This document shows positions 43,530-56,014 of a DNA stretch of 64,000 bases, piece after piece. Within the stretch, counting starts at the first letter, position 1. The number at the start of each line of letters is the position of its first letter. The DNA is from Megaustenia siamemsis (taxonomy: Eukaryota; Mollusca; Gastropoda; Stylommatophora; Ariophantidae), in the NCBI GenBank assembly GCA_032433765.1, contig JAVIAB010000073.1, forward strand, positions 66,892,205-66,956,204, in the 5' to 3' direction. The notes beneath the pieces are model-generated. The model ran no database searches and was not told where the DNA came from. It saw only the letters and a list, made by a program, of their open reading frames with translations. The position numbers and the translations under genes were made by a program.

Positions 43530-44460
43530 AATCAAAGCTATATTTAAGACAAATATAATAGAAACAATTTTCAAACATTTGCAGAGATTAACCCTTAGTA
43601 GACGAATGCCTAGATGCTTAGCAGGTCACGTTTGGACACAAAATGACACATCTATGTTTTTAGCAGGATTTTTTTTAAACATAACAGTTTCTATAAATTT
43701 AGCGATATAAATGCTGTTTGTCATTTTGCTTGTCAAGTATCAAATATATCAATTCAAAGTTATAATTCACTTAAATACGTGTTTAAAGACAACTTCTGAA
43801 TGAAATCAATATATTTGATGTACTTTAAAAATAATCTCTGAGTGTATACCAGGTCAAGTTGTTCTATTCACTTTGACTCTTCATTTATCACCTTTAGAAT
43901 CTTTATTGCCGACAATAATATACAAATTTCTAGCAGGAAAAATGTCACTGTGCTCCTTAAAGGCATTGGGATTAGGTGCGTGAGCAGATAGGAAACTTTA
44001 CATTAGGAAAAGTGCAAGATAATTCATTAGACCTCAAATCGATTAACCCCCCCCCCCCCCCTTAAGATTCAACGAACTAATTGATTCATACACTTCAATG
44101 TTGCTGTAATCCTTGAGACTGTGTTATTTGTGTGATGTAAACATAAAAAATTTCCATTGGTGGCTATAAATATAAATCAGAACACGAAAACATTGATTTT
44201 AATATCTAAATTTAGACATAATCATTCCGCATTTAATCTTCCTACATTCTACGAGCAGACTTCTATCGAAATATTCCGTTTTCATGTTTCATGCACAGTG
44301 ACATATCAGCTTGGTTAAAAGTGCATACAAGCATTAAATAAATTGATGCATGCCGTGGGGCGAGAGTGAAAGTAGATTTTTCTTCGTCTACTCGTATGTG
44401 CATTTATTTGCGGCTTTATTAGCGTGTTGTGTTGGCAAACTTTAGAAACCTGCGGTGTAG
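43530..44460. other. Intron sequence, nothing recognised
   Basis: AT-rich, with a C homopolymer at about 44047-44060; no gene. Confidence 0.4.
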
Positions 44461-45437
44461 CAGGACAACTACTAGATAATATAAGGGCACTATATAAAAA
44501 CAGTCAAAGTGCCGTCAGAACATCGGAAGGTCTGTCAGAATGGTTTCAGGTTACAACAGGAGTAAGACAAGGATGAGTCCTCTCAACACTCCTCTTCATC
44601 ATATATATGGACAAAATAAATCAGGAAACAACCAACAATAAGGACAAATCAAATAATAACATAGAGGTAGAAAACTCCAACATCAATGAGCTACTCATCA
44701 CAGATGACCAATGCCTAATATATGAGGATGAAAACCTGCTACAACAGCATTTAACATCTCTAGATAAAAGCTGCACAAACTACAGTATGAAAATTAACAC
44801 AGCAAAAACAGAGGCTATAAGAATAAGCAAATTAAGACACCCTTTAAACATCAAGATCAAAGATAAAGAAATAAAACAAGTAGAGGAATTCAAATATTTA
44901 GGCACAATGTTCACAGAAGATGGAAAACTAGACAGAGAAATTGACATGAGAATACAAAAAGCAAATACTGTCACATACCAGCTTTCACCATTGCTAAGAC
45001 ATCCAAACATTTCTATGCCAGCTAAACAACAAATAATAAATAGTATTTTCATACCAACTTTGTGCTATGAAAGTCAAACATGGACCCTTTCTAAATCACA
45101 TTTAAGAAAGATCAATACATGTGAGATGCGTTGCTTGAGAAAAGTAACAAACAACACAAGAAGAGATAGAATACCAAATGAAACCATAAGAAAAATAGTA
45201 GGAACAAAACCCTGCCAAGAATATATAGAATAACAACAACTTAAATGGTTTGGCCACCTGGTCAGAATGAATCCTCACCAATCACCATCAAGGGCGTTCT
45301 TCTCGAGAATGCTTGGGAAAAGACCAAGAGGAAGACCCAGAAGAAGATGGATAGATGCAGTGATAGAGACATGTAACAACAAAGGAAAATCACTAATTCA
45401 GACAATTCGAGCAGCACAAGAACGACAAATGATATAA
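44461..45437 (+). mobile_element. LINE family C, RT 3' half
   Basis: Codes LLDNIRALYKNSQSAVRTSE, a motif B with an internal stop (TGVRQG-stop-VLSTLLF, TGA near 44575), and a 208-residue frame from 44607. In this frame the catalytic motif reads ITDDQCLIYE rather than F/YADD. FKYLGTMFTEDGKLDREI, LCYESQTWTLSKSHLRK and, after a stop, KRPRGRPRRRWIDAVIE follow. It is a relative of family B. It ends in an AAGAAGAAGAAG tail. Confidence 0.85.
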
Positions 45438-45484
45438 ATCACGACACCTTTTAGGTATCAGTGAAAGAGAAAAGAAGAAGAAGA

Positions 45485-46095
45485 AGTTGCGCTGTATTTA
45501 GTTTCTTGTGGTCCAATGCAACCATACATAACACACACGTTCAGGACTATTTCTCTAGCTGTTGATTTTTTCACCACATTGAAGTCCCTCTAAGAAAGGC
45601 AATCTTCCAAAACTAACGAGTCCTTTCTCCCAAGGTTTGTATCACGACTTCCATCTTTTACGTGAATTGTCCGTCAATATTAAAACGAATTGTATCTAGG
45701 AGGGTCTATGCAAAACAAACTATACTACATGCAACAAACCATAAACACAGAATTCCCGAAAAGCACTTTCGAAATGGTCATAAATAGATTCTCTAGACTT
45801 TGAACTTTCATAGACCTTCCTGCAAGGCGGCAGACTAAGTCTCCCCTAGTAAAAGTCTTACTAAACTAATAATGCGAACGTATATTTTTGTGTAGCAAGT
45901 TTTCCTATGTTGAATCGCTTTGACTGCTAGAGCTTACATGCTCTCCCTGCGTGGATTTTATTTTTAAAAGTTGATTTTCGTTACAAATAAGTTATCTCCC
46001 CTAACTACAATTCAGACCGCCGAGAATTATTTTACTTTCCAGCCCAGGAAACTAGCACGGTTGTCAGTGAGGATAGTCTTGAAGTTACAATATAT
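45485..46095. other. Intron sequence, nothing recognised
   Basis: No gene recognised. Confidence 0.4.
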
Positions 46096-46490
46096 TGGAA
46101 TGCAGTGTAGAACAGGTTGGAATGACAACCTGCAGGAACACGTTAGTTGTGACGCAGTGTAGAACAAATTGGAATGACAACCTGCAGGAACACGTTAGTT
46201 GTGACGCAGTGTAGAACAAATTGAAATGACAACCTGCAGGAACACGTTAGTTGTGACGCAGTGTAGAACAAATTGGAATGACAACCTGCAGGAACACGTT
46301 AGTTATGACGCAGTGTAGAACAAATTGGAATGACAACCTGCAGGAACACGTTAGTTATGACGCAGTGTAGAACAAGCTGGAATGACAACCTGCAGGAACA
46401 CGTTAGTTATGACGCAGTGTAGAACAAATTGGAATGACAACCTGCAGGAACACGTTAGTTATGACGCAGTGTAGAACAAGCTGGAATGAC
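46096..46490. repeat. 52-bp tandem repeat, about 7.5 copies
   Basis: Units contain GTAGAACAAATTGGAATGAC then AACCTGCAGGAACACGTTAG. Confidence 0.95.
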
Positions 46491-46587
46491 AATGAACACG
46501 CTAGTTGTGTACACACATATCTTCTCAACGCGACAAGTTTACTCACATTGTTACGATGCTATCTATGAATATCTTCAAATGTACCGA

Positions 46588-46832
46588 GAACACAATATCT
46601 ATAAATATATCAAGAACACAATATCTACAAATATACCGAGAACACAATATCTACAAATATTCCAAGAACACAATATCTACAAATATACTGAGAACAAAAT
46701 ATCTACAAATATACCAAGAACACAATATCTACAAATGTACCAAGAACATAATATCTACAAATATACCAAGAACACAATATCTACAAATATACTGAGAACA
46801 CAATATCTACAAATATATTGAGAATACAATAT
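46588..46832. repeat. 26-bp minisatellite
   Basis: About nine copies of AATATCTACAAATATACCAA with GAACAC. Open frames through it (46486-46821) are repeat by-products. Confidence 0.95.
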
Positions 46833-47082
46833 CTACTATTCAATGACCGTGATGACAGACCTATCAAATGTGTGTAATACCCTACCAGTTTAAATCTAAA
46901 CTTGAAAATAGTGACCACATCTGGTAGATTTTTCTAAAGTTCTGGCGAACTATAACTAAAGAAATCAATTACAACGGTGGCTTTCTATTGCCTTCCGTCT
47001 GCTTTTTTTTAAATGGTTAACTCTCCAAGTCTTTGACTAAAAATGTATATTCACAGGGCAGCGAGGTTCTATTTTAAGAGTA

Positions 47083-47600
47083 GTGGTGACGTTCTTAAAG
47101 AGGCCAAAGCAAAGAAAGAAAAGGCCAATTTCCAACAGAAACAAGTCAGATCATGTAATTAGAAGGGAACAACTGGAAAATAAGGGCCTCGGTAACCTAG
47201 TTGGGAAAACTACCCACTGGGCTACCGACATTCGGACAACCTGTTCCCAGCGGTCGACCCAGCCGCTGGCAGAAATGGGTACCAGGGTAGTACTCTGGGA
47301 AGGTGAGGAATGCCACTTCGCATCGTGAGTTTCGATGCTTGAAGCGACAATATCCAGAAGTCTCCGAACATTTCTGGATAGGCAGCCGAGCACTTATGGG
47401 TGAAAACTCGCGGGCTAAGACGCCGGTTCAAGTCTCGTACTTTACCTTACCTTTAACTGGAATATATTGTGACAACAGGAAAAAAATTGAGGGAAGAAGA
47501 CAAAGATTCAAACATAGAGAAGGTATCAGACAGTCTAAGAGAATGGTTTAGTAAGAAATGAATAACAGCAAAATTTTATTATTAAGCAATATTGTAGAGA
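47083..47600 (+). mobile_element. LINE family F 3' fragment, split by a SINE
   Basis: Codes RREQLE, then after the insertion YIVTTGKKIEGRR and RQSLREWF-like residues with stops. The uninterrupted relative at 50790-50985 reads RREQLEYIVTTGKIEGRRDR. The insertion at 47179-47454 is flanked by AACTGGAA. Confidence 0.65.
47179..47454 (+). mobile_element. SINE-like insertion with 8-bp target duplication
   Basis: A 276-bp insert between AACTGGAA copies (47171-47178 and 47455-47462). It ends GGCTAAGACGCCGGTTCAAG then TCTCGTACTTTACC, the same 3' end as the fragment at 525-568. It is GC-richer than its surroundings. Confidence 0.7.
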
Positions 47601-47664
47601 CTATGCTCTAACTATGCCAGAGGACGCGGTATTTGATAATGGTACACATCTTATAGGCGGGCTT

Positions 47665-48722
47665 CTGTTTCCATGATGGCGGAACTAAGTCACGTTCTCT
47701 CAATCGCTGCAGAAATTGCTTTGGAATCTGATCAATTTCGGCTTTCCGTTGCAATTTTCTGCATTTAAGTCGAAATGATGTTCTACTTATCATATCTACG
47801 CCAATGAATTGGCGTTGCACGCACGGCAATACTCCGTTTTGACAAATCAATTGTTGTGAATGCGGCCTTCCACCGCCTAGTGTTGATCTGCGTTTTACGT
47901 CACAATGAGTGCTGTTCAATGGCCGTTAATGGTGTTGTTTGCCGCAAGTTATTTACAATTTCCAACGCATTAATGTGGTGGGCTCCGTCAAGTTAGCCGA
48001 AGTTTTATCTCGTTTGAGAATTTGCACCATGTTTCGTTCGTTGTAGACTGCATTCACTAGAGTAATCATGAATCCATGGGCGCAGCCATTTTGTGCGTGC
48101 TACGTCATCATAATGGCTCATCGTGTTTTCCAGGACCGACAATGCGCTAATATTGCGATCTGTTGTTTGGTGTGCAACGGGGATAATCTGACGACGAACT
48201 GTGTTTTGTATGTTCGGAGTTGGAGTCAAACACGATGTCCTAACATCATCAAGCGCTATACATTTAAATACAATGACGATCATCATTTTCAGGAGGACGT
48301 GAACTTTCTGGCAATATAGTGGATAGGCGGTAGGAACCATTGAAGGCTATGTCTGAAAAGTGTTCCTTGTTGCAGTTTCCTCATTTTCCAAGTTCGGCTT
48401 GTTGCAGGAGCTACTGAGTTAAGTGCTCTGTGCACACCGTGAGCTGTGTGTTTCATCCGTTTTGATTATGTTCCGATATTCCAATTGTTTACGATGAATG
48501 CTGATATCGTATGGGAACAGTTGGCCGTGTTCACTTTCTATGTAGTTTCGCCTTATGTCTTTTGGCGTGTGCTGAGACTGCTATGATGGGGACTACAGCT
48601 ACCTTTCTTTGTTTGGGAGATGAGTTAGTAATTCGGATGATTCCACTGGCGCGGGCGGTTGAGCAATTATGGATTTTAATTCGTTTGCAGTGATACCGGG
48701 GCCTTCCATAACCAAATAACCA
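47665..48722 (+). mobile_element. Dispersed repeat R1, copy 2
   Basis: Parallel to 18989-20072 along its length, ending GATACCGGGGCCTTCCATAA then CCAAATAACCAA. Non-coding; short frames differ from copy to copy. Confidence 0.75.
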
Positions 48723-49164
48723 ATCTTATAGGCACGGCTGTATGCTTCGATATTAATCTTCTGAAAAGCTTGTAATCATAGTTTCTATGGTGTGTTGCAA
48801 ACACGGGCATTGGAAGATGTTACTACGTCCTGAATTATGTTCCAGCGCTAAGAGGAAGACGCTGTGCAAGGCAAAACAAAAACAAGTAAATGTGAAGATG
48901 AAACAAAAGTTAGGTTTATTTATAGAAATGTTTAGATTTTCATGAAAATCGATTTCTGATGAGAGTAATCACAATGTTGGCACCGCTCGTCAATTCTGTC
49001 GTGTATCGTATAACCTTCTGGTCATTGAGACATCATTGATCAACCAGCTTCCCTGATGCCTTTTTTTGTTGCAGCTGTTCGTTGTAAATTGATGAAGTCA
49101 AATAACTATATAACGTAATTGATTGAGACAATTTTTTTTTTTTTTTTTTTGGGGGGGGGGGGGG
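48723..49164. other. Intron sequence ending in a T/G homopolymer
   Basis: Nothing recognised; a poly-T run followed by a poly-G run at about 49130-49164 precedes a LINE 3' fragment. Confidence 0.45.
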
Positions 49165-49360
49165 ATGTAAAGGACACAATACTTTGCTGAAGATCATCTT
49201 GGAGGTAAAAGTACAAGGTAGACGAGGTAGATCAAAATAAAATGGACTGAAAACACGAAAAGATGGGCAGTTGAATAAATGCTGCGTGCGATCTCAAGGC
49301 AAGAGACTACGTCAAATGACGCTCCATGGAAGCCAACAATCGATGTGGAGACGGCACACA
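49165..49360 (+). mobile_element. Family A LINE 3'-end fragment
   Basis: Codes remnants of LLKIILEVKVQGRRGR and KRWA, ending GCCAACAATCGATGTGGAGA, the family A 3' signature. Confidence 0.65.
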
Positions 49361-49700
49361 ATACATTAATGATCCCGATTATTGAATGCTTTTGATGATT
49401 CCGATATCTTAGATTAAAGTAGTTTTTTGTTTATCTGTGCTATATAGAACATCAACAGTCCACGCCAGTAGTTGAGAGATGGGTACACATGTAGGACTTT
49501 GAAAGAAGTGAAACTACATCTAGACTGCATGAACTTGGCACAAAAATGTGTAGTGCCAGGACGGAACGACAGTCTAAGAGGGTGAGAGAAATTGTTAACC
49601 AATACCGAACTGCCACAATAAGTTGCTGAGTTCTGGTGATTATTTTGAGAAGATCGGAGCACCTATGAGTGGATCGGAGTGCAGTGATGATAATACTAAC
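49361..49700. other. Intron sequence, nothing recognised
   Basis: No gene recognised; opposing short frames look incidental. Confidence 0.4.
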
Positions 49701-49702
49701 AT

Positions 49703-49867
49703 AACAGAACCTCTTAACATCATTCAACTGTAGGTACATAATTCAATAAACATAACATCATTCATCTGTTGGTACATAATTCAATAAACATAACATCATT
49801 CAACTGTAGGTACATAATTCAATAAACATAACATCATTCAACTGTAGGTATATAATTCAATAAACAG
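49703..49867. repeat. 38-bp tandem repeat, about 4 copies
   Basis: Units contain ACATAATTCAATAAACATAA then CATCATTCAACTGTAGGT. Confidence 0.9.
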
Positions 49868-49886
49868 AATCATCTCTCTGTCATCT

Positions 49887-50100
<214 letters not shown>

Positions 50101-50160
50101 CCCTTACACAAATAAGATTGCTTTTGTTTACTAATCGTGGTTTATTTCTCATTTTATAAG

Positions 50161-50298
50161 GATGCCAGATTTATGCATCAACGACATCTGTATTCAGTTT
50201 GGTCACAATTAATAGTTTGGCTGTTATCTCGGCGGACCGTTACCTGGCCGTCGTCCACAGAATCAGCCCAGTGAACAGAATGGGGAAATCAACAACTG
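50161..50298 (+). CDS. Opsin, exon coding TM3 and the DRY motif
   Basis: Acceptor TTTTATAAG|GATGCC and donor ACTG|GTATGA bound a 138-bp exon, phase 1 at both ends. It codes CQIYASTTSVFSLVTINSLA, then VISADRYLAVVHRISPVNRM. The Cys at the start forms the TM3-loop 2 disulphide in this family, and DRY is the G-protein coupling motif at the end of TM3. Confidence 0.9.
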
Positions 50299-50789
50299 GT
50301 ATGACGGGTAGTGTTCAATACTTGTCTCATCATTATCATGATCATACTTTGTGTCATTGATGACTACCTGCAGTATGTGTGTACTGGGAATGCTTGATGC
50401 TGTCTCTGACATGAAACGTTCTGTAAAGGTAGTTCTTTTTTTAATCTTTCTCAATTATTCTTCATTTGAGCATTGGGTTTGGTCAGATCCTCGAAAAAAC
50501 ACAATAGTACAATCAGGCAAGAGTTTGACGAATTCACAGGGAAAACAGGATCGCAAGACTATAAGAGGTACTTGACTAGCGGTCCTAAACCAGCAGTCCA
50601 CATTTGCGTGGAAGGGGGAAAGGGGTAGGGGTATAATTTCCTCATTGGGGAATCCCCGAATGCTTGAAACAATCTTTCCAAGTAAAATTGAAAGCAGAAA
50701 TGAGTGAATGGATGGATTAATTAATTAATTACGGAAAAGAAGCGCAGCAATAACATTTTATTCTCTTGTATAAAACATCATTTTTTGGC

Positions 50790-50985
50790 TATGTAATGAG
50801 AAGAGAACAACTGGAATATATTGTAACAACTGGAAAAATTGAGGGACGAAGAGATAGAGGGACGCAAAGAGAAAAAATAACAGACAGCTTAAGAGAATGG
50901 CTTGAACAGAAATGATAAATAGCTGCCGAGATCGAAAATTGTGGAGAGACATGATCACCTACGCCAGTAGGCACGATACTTGATG
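50790..50985 (+). mobile_element. LINE family F 3'-end fragment
   Basis: Codes RREQLEYIVTTGKIEGRRDR and ITDSLREWLEQ, the 3' end of a non-LTR ORF. Ends in a GATGATGATGATAA tail. Confidence 0.7.
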
Positions 50986-51174
50986 ATGATGATAAAACTT
51001 GGCATTTCTAACCTATCTAATTCATTAAAACTAGCAAAAAGTGACAAAACATGTCAGTAAAATATCTTATAGCAAATCATGTAACATTTAAGCATATCGT
51101 GAGCTTCTTCAAGTGATAGCGCGTTGTTGAAAGAAAGAACGACATTTCTTGATACTTTACCAAACATTTATAGA

Positions 51175-51664
51175 ACGAAACAGCACGAATAGTAGTTTCC
51201 AGTGGTTATGTACTGGATACAAATAATAATAAATAAATATTATTATATAATTCGTGCTGTTTCGTCCTATAAATGTTTGTCTGCAACACAAGTATTCAGC
51301 CCTACTGGGAGATACTTGCATTAATAGGAAAATACAGATATACAATTTATTTCCGATCTGTGATCGTAACCCTTTGCTATAGTCATGAGACCGCCTTCGT
51401 GTAAGACACTGCTTACAATAGCCAATTTTTTTAGTTGGCTGCGTGGCAGTGTACCAAGCGTTCGGCTTCTCGTGGCAAGGCGCGGTGCCACTGAGTACGG
51501 GTTCGATCCCGCTTCGGACCATATATTGTTCTTTGTTTTTTTCTGTTGTTGTTTGTCTGTCATTATTTCCGAGTGCTAACACATACTTCTTCGTTCTATT
51601 ATTCCCTATTATCGCCTCGGAAGTTCCCTATATAATAATATTTATTTATTATTATTTGTATCCA
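51175..51664 (+). mobile_element. tRNA-like repeat with inverted ends (family T), copy 1
   Basis: Contains a tRNA-like stretch at about 51437-51520 with B box GGTTCGATCCC followed by CGCTTCGGACCA. The outer words GGATACAAATAATAATAAAT (about 51217) and the complement near 51640-51663 form inverted ends. The same family makes the palindromic composite at 58269-59024. Confidence 0.65.
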
Positions 51665-51960
51665 AGCTAGGAATAACATCGGCCATAGAATATATAAAGA
51701 AACAAGAGATAAAATGGTTTGGCCACGTGACAAGGCAGAAAGATCAAAATACAACACAACGAGCCTTCAATAAACGTTGAAAGAACACTAGACCCAAAGG
51801 ATGACCACGAAAATGATGGATTGACGGAATAATAGAAACACTAGGATTATTTCCTAGCAGCAGAGGCGAACATAAGAGCAAAAGGCTGAAAATTATATCT
51901 CCCATCGACGCTGAAAGGCAAATGATGAAGGAAAGAAGAAAAAAGAAATCCGCTGATTCG
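51665..51960 (+). mobile_element. LINE family B 3' fragment
   Basis: Codes IEYIKKQEIKWFGHVTRQKD and later a PTRP-like basic region with stops; ends CGACGCTGAAAGGCAAATGA like the other family B copies. Confidence 0.75.
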
Positions 51961-52479
51961 GCCAAAGTGACTTTAGATAATCGCAGAGACTTTTGTAACA
52001 ATATATCTGGCTGAGCTTATGGGTGGATTGCTGACTAAACTAGACCGTAAAAAACGTGATGGTGTAGATGATCTTTCTGTCAAAATAAAATAAAGTAAAT
52101 CTAGTCATCTTAAAAAGTATCGCCATTTTAGCAAGGAATATTTGTTGGTTGGCTTCACATGTATAGTTCCTGAAGACTAGCAACTACAACAGGGTTGTAA
52201 TGTGACAGTGTCCACGAGGCCATCAAACCATGAAAACTGCAATGGCACATCAGTGCTCAAAGTAAAGAACATATCACAAAGTGCGTCGTTTTTTTCCTCT
52301 AAAAGTAAGAAGCGTGAGCTTCGAAAAAGTGAAAATGATGGCGGAAAAAAGGACTTCGTCAGGTTGTAACAATTAGCATACAGCGAAAACTTCATTTGAC
52401 GTTTGATAACTAAAAAGAAGAAATTGCGTGTTTCCCTGTTTGTCTTAGCAATTGGCCGGTATTGCGCATCACAAAGATA
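51961..52479. other. Intron sequence, nothing recognised
   Basis: No gene recognised. Confidence 0.4.
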
Positions 52480-52640
52480 CATTGACTGCTACAATGGGGA
52501 CTACAGTTACCTTTCTTTGTTTGGGAGATGTGTTAGTAATTCGGATGATTCCACTGGCGCGGCGGTTGAGCAATTATGGATTTTAATTCGTTTGCAGTGA
52601 TGCCGAGGCCTTCCATAACCAATAACCAATAACCAATAAA
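52480..52640 (+). mobile_element. Dispersed repeat R1, 3' fragment (copy 3)
   Basis: Matches the last 150 bp of R1 (CTACAATGGGGACTACAGTT to GCCTTCCATAACC) with an expanded AATAACC tail, supporting a tail that grows by slippage or target-primed priming. Confidence 0.8.
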
Positions 52641-53029
52641 GATACCTTATTGTGCTAAGCTGGATTATAGCAAGAGTCGGAAATATTTTTTAAGGCATTC
52701 TGTTCTTTTAGAATGTATACATTACAGCTGAAGAAGTATTTAAATGCGTTTATAACACCTCACAGCATTTATATGTTTAAATGTGTTGAAATTAGGACAG
52801 TCGGGGCAAGAGCAATGTTTGAAACGCTTGCTAGACTTGTAGCACAAATGAAGGAAATCCTGGTATCATTGTGGGAGATCACTGAGAAGATCCAGTTGTT
52901 AAGAAGATCAGAAAAGTTAAAACAGACCTTAGGCGGATAGATTTTACAAATTGTCTTAAAATATCCGTCACACTGAGAGTGTAACTGCTAAATTACAAAA
53001 TTCAGATTGACGCTATGACAACATGAACC
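52641..53029. other. Intron sequence, nothing recognised
   Basis: A 75-codon frame at 52713-52940 has no splice signals or family likeness. Confidence 0.4.
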
Positions 53030-53095
53030 ATCACAACACAAGAGACAGAGTCAAATGGTGCCCCATGGTAGTCAACCTTCGAGACAGAACCCAGT
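53030..53095 (+). mobile_element. Family A LINE 3' scrap
   Basis: AAGAGACAGAGTCAAATGGT then CCATGGTAGTCAACCTTCG matches the family A 3' end. Confidence 0.5.
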
Positions 53096-53313
53096 GAAGA
53101 TATTTATAGGGCGAGGGTGATGGTTCCTGACAAGGATGTCGGGCAAACTGCGGTCACTTTTTCATGGATCAGAAGATCATATCCTTGATCCTCAAAGAAG
53201 ACTGACTAGTTCAAGCCCATTTGTGTGTCAGTAAAGCTTCAACATGCATTGCTTTCGCTTTCTTTACCTTCATAATTAATTAATATAAAATATGTTGTAT
53301 TTTTTTTCCATAG

Positions 53314-53948
53314 TTTTGATCATCCTGGCTATATGGTTTCTGAGCGTGCTGTGGTCTATCCTGCCTCTGGTAGGTCTTGGGGCCTACCGCCTTGAAGGGA
53401 TGGGAACCTCGTGCACTTTCAACTACATTGATCGAAGCTACTCCCAACGCTGGTTCTTCTTGAGCCTCGTTGGCTTCAACTTCTTTGTTCCTCTGCTCGT
53501 GATTGTCTTCTCTTATAGTCGAATATTTACATACGTCAAACATGTTAAGAAGGAAGTCAAATGTTTACAGAGGGAGCACGATAGTTCTGTAGCAAGAAAA
53601 CGAATAAGAAGAAACGCTGAAACGAAAACAGCTTTAGCAGTACTTTTAATTATCTCCATCTTCTGTACAGCATGGACACCATACGTTATTATCGCATTTG
53701 TAGGTCTGTTCGGACCTGACGGGATCATTAATCCTCTAATGTCAATGTTTCCAAATATTCTGGCAAAAGTCTCCACAGTTTTCAATCCAATTTTGTACAC
53801 ACTTGGCAATAATGATCTGAGGAACAAGCTGAGGTCACTACTGGGCGCCAGCCACCCTAAACGCAACTCGCTGCGTGCCACTTACACTACTGCAGGAAGA
53901 AGCACTAATGAGCAATCACAGGTACAGGAGATACCCTTGCACTTTTAA
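53314..53948 (+). CDS. Opsin, last exon: TM4 to C-terminus with retinal-binding Lys
   Basis: The acceptor TTTCCATAG joins the previous exon in phase (ACT-GTT-TTG). It codes TM4 (VLIILAIWFLSVLW), loop 2 with EGMGTSCTFNY (the disulphide partner Cys and the Glu seen in r-opsin-like receptors), TM5, a basic third loop (VARKRIRRNAETKTA), and TM6 with CTAWTPY. TM7 contains LAKVSTVFNPILY: the Lys is the retinal Schiff-base site and NPxxY is intact. A short tail ends EIPLHF at TAA 53946-53948. Opsins are light-activated G-protein receptors in photoreceptor membranes. After NPxxY the sequence is TLGNNDLRNKL, unlike the HPKYR of canonical Gq opsins, so the subgroup is left open. Confidence 0.92.
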
Positions 53949-54344
53949 ACAGTTTTAGATTTTATATTTTTTTTTAAAAACAGCGCTTTCATAATTTACT
54001 TTGTCGTGAGCCAGCTCTGATGACCTTTCTCGTGGCTAATTAACTTTGACATCACGCTACAGCAAAACTCAATGTGATGTCTTATTATTAACTCTGACAT
54101 CACGCTACAGTAAAGCTCATTTGATGTCTTATTAACTCTGACATCACGCTACAGCAAAGCTCATTGGATGTCTTATTAACTCTGACATTACGCTACAGTA
54201 AAACTCATTTGATATCTTATGATCCACTGTAATATCGTTTCTTGAAAACTTGCTGGTAACGCTTCTGTAGAAATTGTTGTTCTGTTATTTAAAATGTATG
54301 CACTCTCTATTGCTAGGGCAGAACTAGAGATGTAGCAATAGAAT
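53949..54344. repeat. 3' flank of opsin with about 44-bp tandem repeat (54040-54225)
   Basis: Copies of CTCTGACATCACGCTACAGC with AAAGCTCATTTGATGTCTTA, about four units with length variation. Nothing else recognised. Confidence 0.8.
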
Positions 54345-54915
54345 CATCATTATTGAATGCCGTCTCCGCATCGAAGGTTGGCTACCATGGAACGCCATTA
54401 TGCTCTGTCTCTTGCTTTGATAGTGCAGGTTGTCATAGACTGACTTTACCATCTTTTCATGTTACTCGTCCATGTTAGTCTTGGTCTGCCTCTGCCTCTT
54501 TTACTCTGTATTTACCTTTCCGAGATTATTTTTACTAGGCTGTTGTGTCTTTAAACATGCCCGAAAAATCTCATTTGTCTTGTTTAGTAGTTATGTTTAG
54601 TAGTTATATTTTCATTTTTAATTGTTTTAAGACTTCATCGTTTGTTTTCTTTTCTTTTCATCCAATTCTTCATATTCTTCTATAAATCCAGATTTCTTTT
54701 TTCTGTTCTGTTTTCTTGTCTAATGTCCATGTTTCTGCACCCTACAGAAATGTTGAGAAAATATAAAATTTTCATATTCTTAGTTGTAGACCTGATGTTA
54801 TTTGTTTTGATGTTAGTATATTTTTCATGGCATTAAAATTACTTTTGCCCATTTCTATTCTTTTGTTTATTTCAGTTCTACATTTTCCGTAATTGGTTAT
54901 AATATATCCAAGGTA
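54345..54915 (-). mobile_element. Family A LINE, RT 3' end (minus strand)
   Basis: Complement carries the 3' signature CCAACCTTCGATGCGGAGAC at about 54359-54378, the GRGRPRLTWTSNMKR region, and ETWTLDKKTEQ-like remnants up to the CKCTIEINK-like region at about 54880. Several frame breaks. It is joined, after a large deletion of the RT core, to the endonuclease piece at 54930. Confidence 0.8.
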
Positions 54916-54929
54916 TGTCTAGTTATATT

Positions 54930-55150
54930 GTTGATGAATTAGTCTTCTGTTTGTTTCTCTTTTGTTTGACTGTCATTTTAACCATTACAGGATTGTGATC
55001 TGAGTTAATATCTGCTCCTGGATAGGTTTTGCCTTTCTTGACGCTGTTGCGGAACCTATCTTTTATCAGTATGTAATCTCTTTGATTTATCTTCTTATCG
55101 TCAGTGTTTGTCCATGTGTATAGTTGATTTATAGATGTAGCGCTGAGTAG
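54930..55150 (-). mobile_element. Family A LINE endonuclease C-terminal part
   Basis: Minus-strand frame coding WTNTDDKKINQRDYILIKDR and YPGADINSDHNPVMVKM. The SDHNPV block is the conserved catalytic-His region of apurinic-like endonucleases of non-LTR elements and matches RTE/BovB style. It is the only endonuclease domain seen in the window. Confidence 0.75.
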
Positions 55151-56014
55151 AAAATAGAGATAGAGGAAATTTACTCTGTTTTCTTAACGCCTAGTGAGGT
55201 TAGATGTTTTCATTCTTTTATCTAATGACACTTCATTTGCGTATTCTCTATACACAATTTAGGAATTTTCTTACTGTTGGTCATCGTATGATGTCTCTCT
55301 TTTTTGTGTTTTAACACGGTTGTTACTTTCGTCTGGCCACCTTTTGGATTTCTTCCACTTCGCCGGTCTTCTGTTGTGTTTATGTTTATCTTCACTTGTC
55401 GAAACGTTGGTTCGTTGTTTAATCTTGTCTTGTCCACAAAGTTTGAAACGTTATAATTTTCTTCTTAATTTTGTTATATACATACTAGTTGGGATTTTTA
55501 TTTATGATTTCTCTCTGCGGCAACCGCCCCTGGTCTCAACAGCGAGGCCCGGCTTGAAACGTCAATTTCTCGAGGACGAAAAAAATATGAGTACCTCCGA
55601 AGACGGAGTTATCTGCCTCTGCGGTGATAGACCCTGTGCACATGGCTGCCAGGGAAAAACGGATTAACACGCAAAATTCAGTTCCTGGTCTCTATGGACT
55701 TCGTCAGAGGTGAAAGCTGGCAAACGCAATATATATATGTGCAAGCTGTATGGAGATGCCACCTGCCTTGAGCTGACGCTTTCTTCGGATTGAATTTTGA
55801 CGTTTAGCGGTGAACGCAGAAGACATTACCAACAACGACATTAACATCTTCAATGAGACCAAAGTCGTGCTATACAAACTGACAATTAAAGCATAACATT
55901 AAAATGCATCCTTTTTTCTTTTTTTAAAAAGTGTATTGGCTAATGTTGCACAGCTGTTTGTCTTCACCTCAAAGTGACATTTTAATTCAATATTGAAAAG
56001 TTTGCAGCATTTAT
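55151..56014. other. Non-coding, nothing recognised
   Basis: Plus-strand frame 55320-55667 has no recognisable domain. A stretch at 55530-55720 is less AT-rich than its surroundings. Confidence 0.4.

Larger units (their letters stand above)
50299..53313 (+). other. Opsin intron, 3.0 kb
   Basis: From GTATGA at 50299 to TTTTTTTTCCATAG at 53313. Contains a LINE F fragment, a tRNA-like repeat, a LINE B fragment and an R1 3' fragment (listed separately). Confidence 0.85.
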
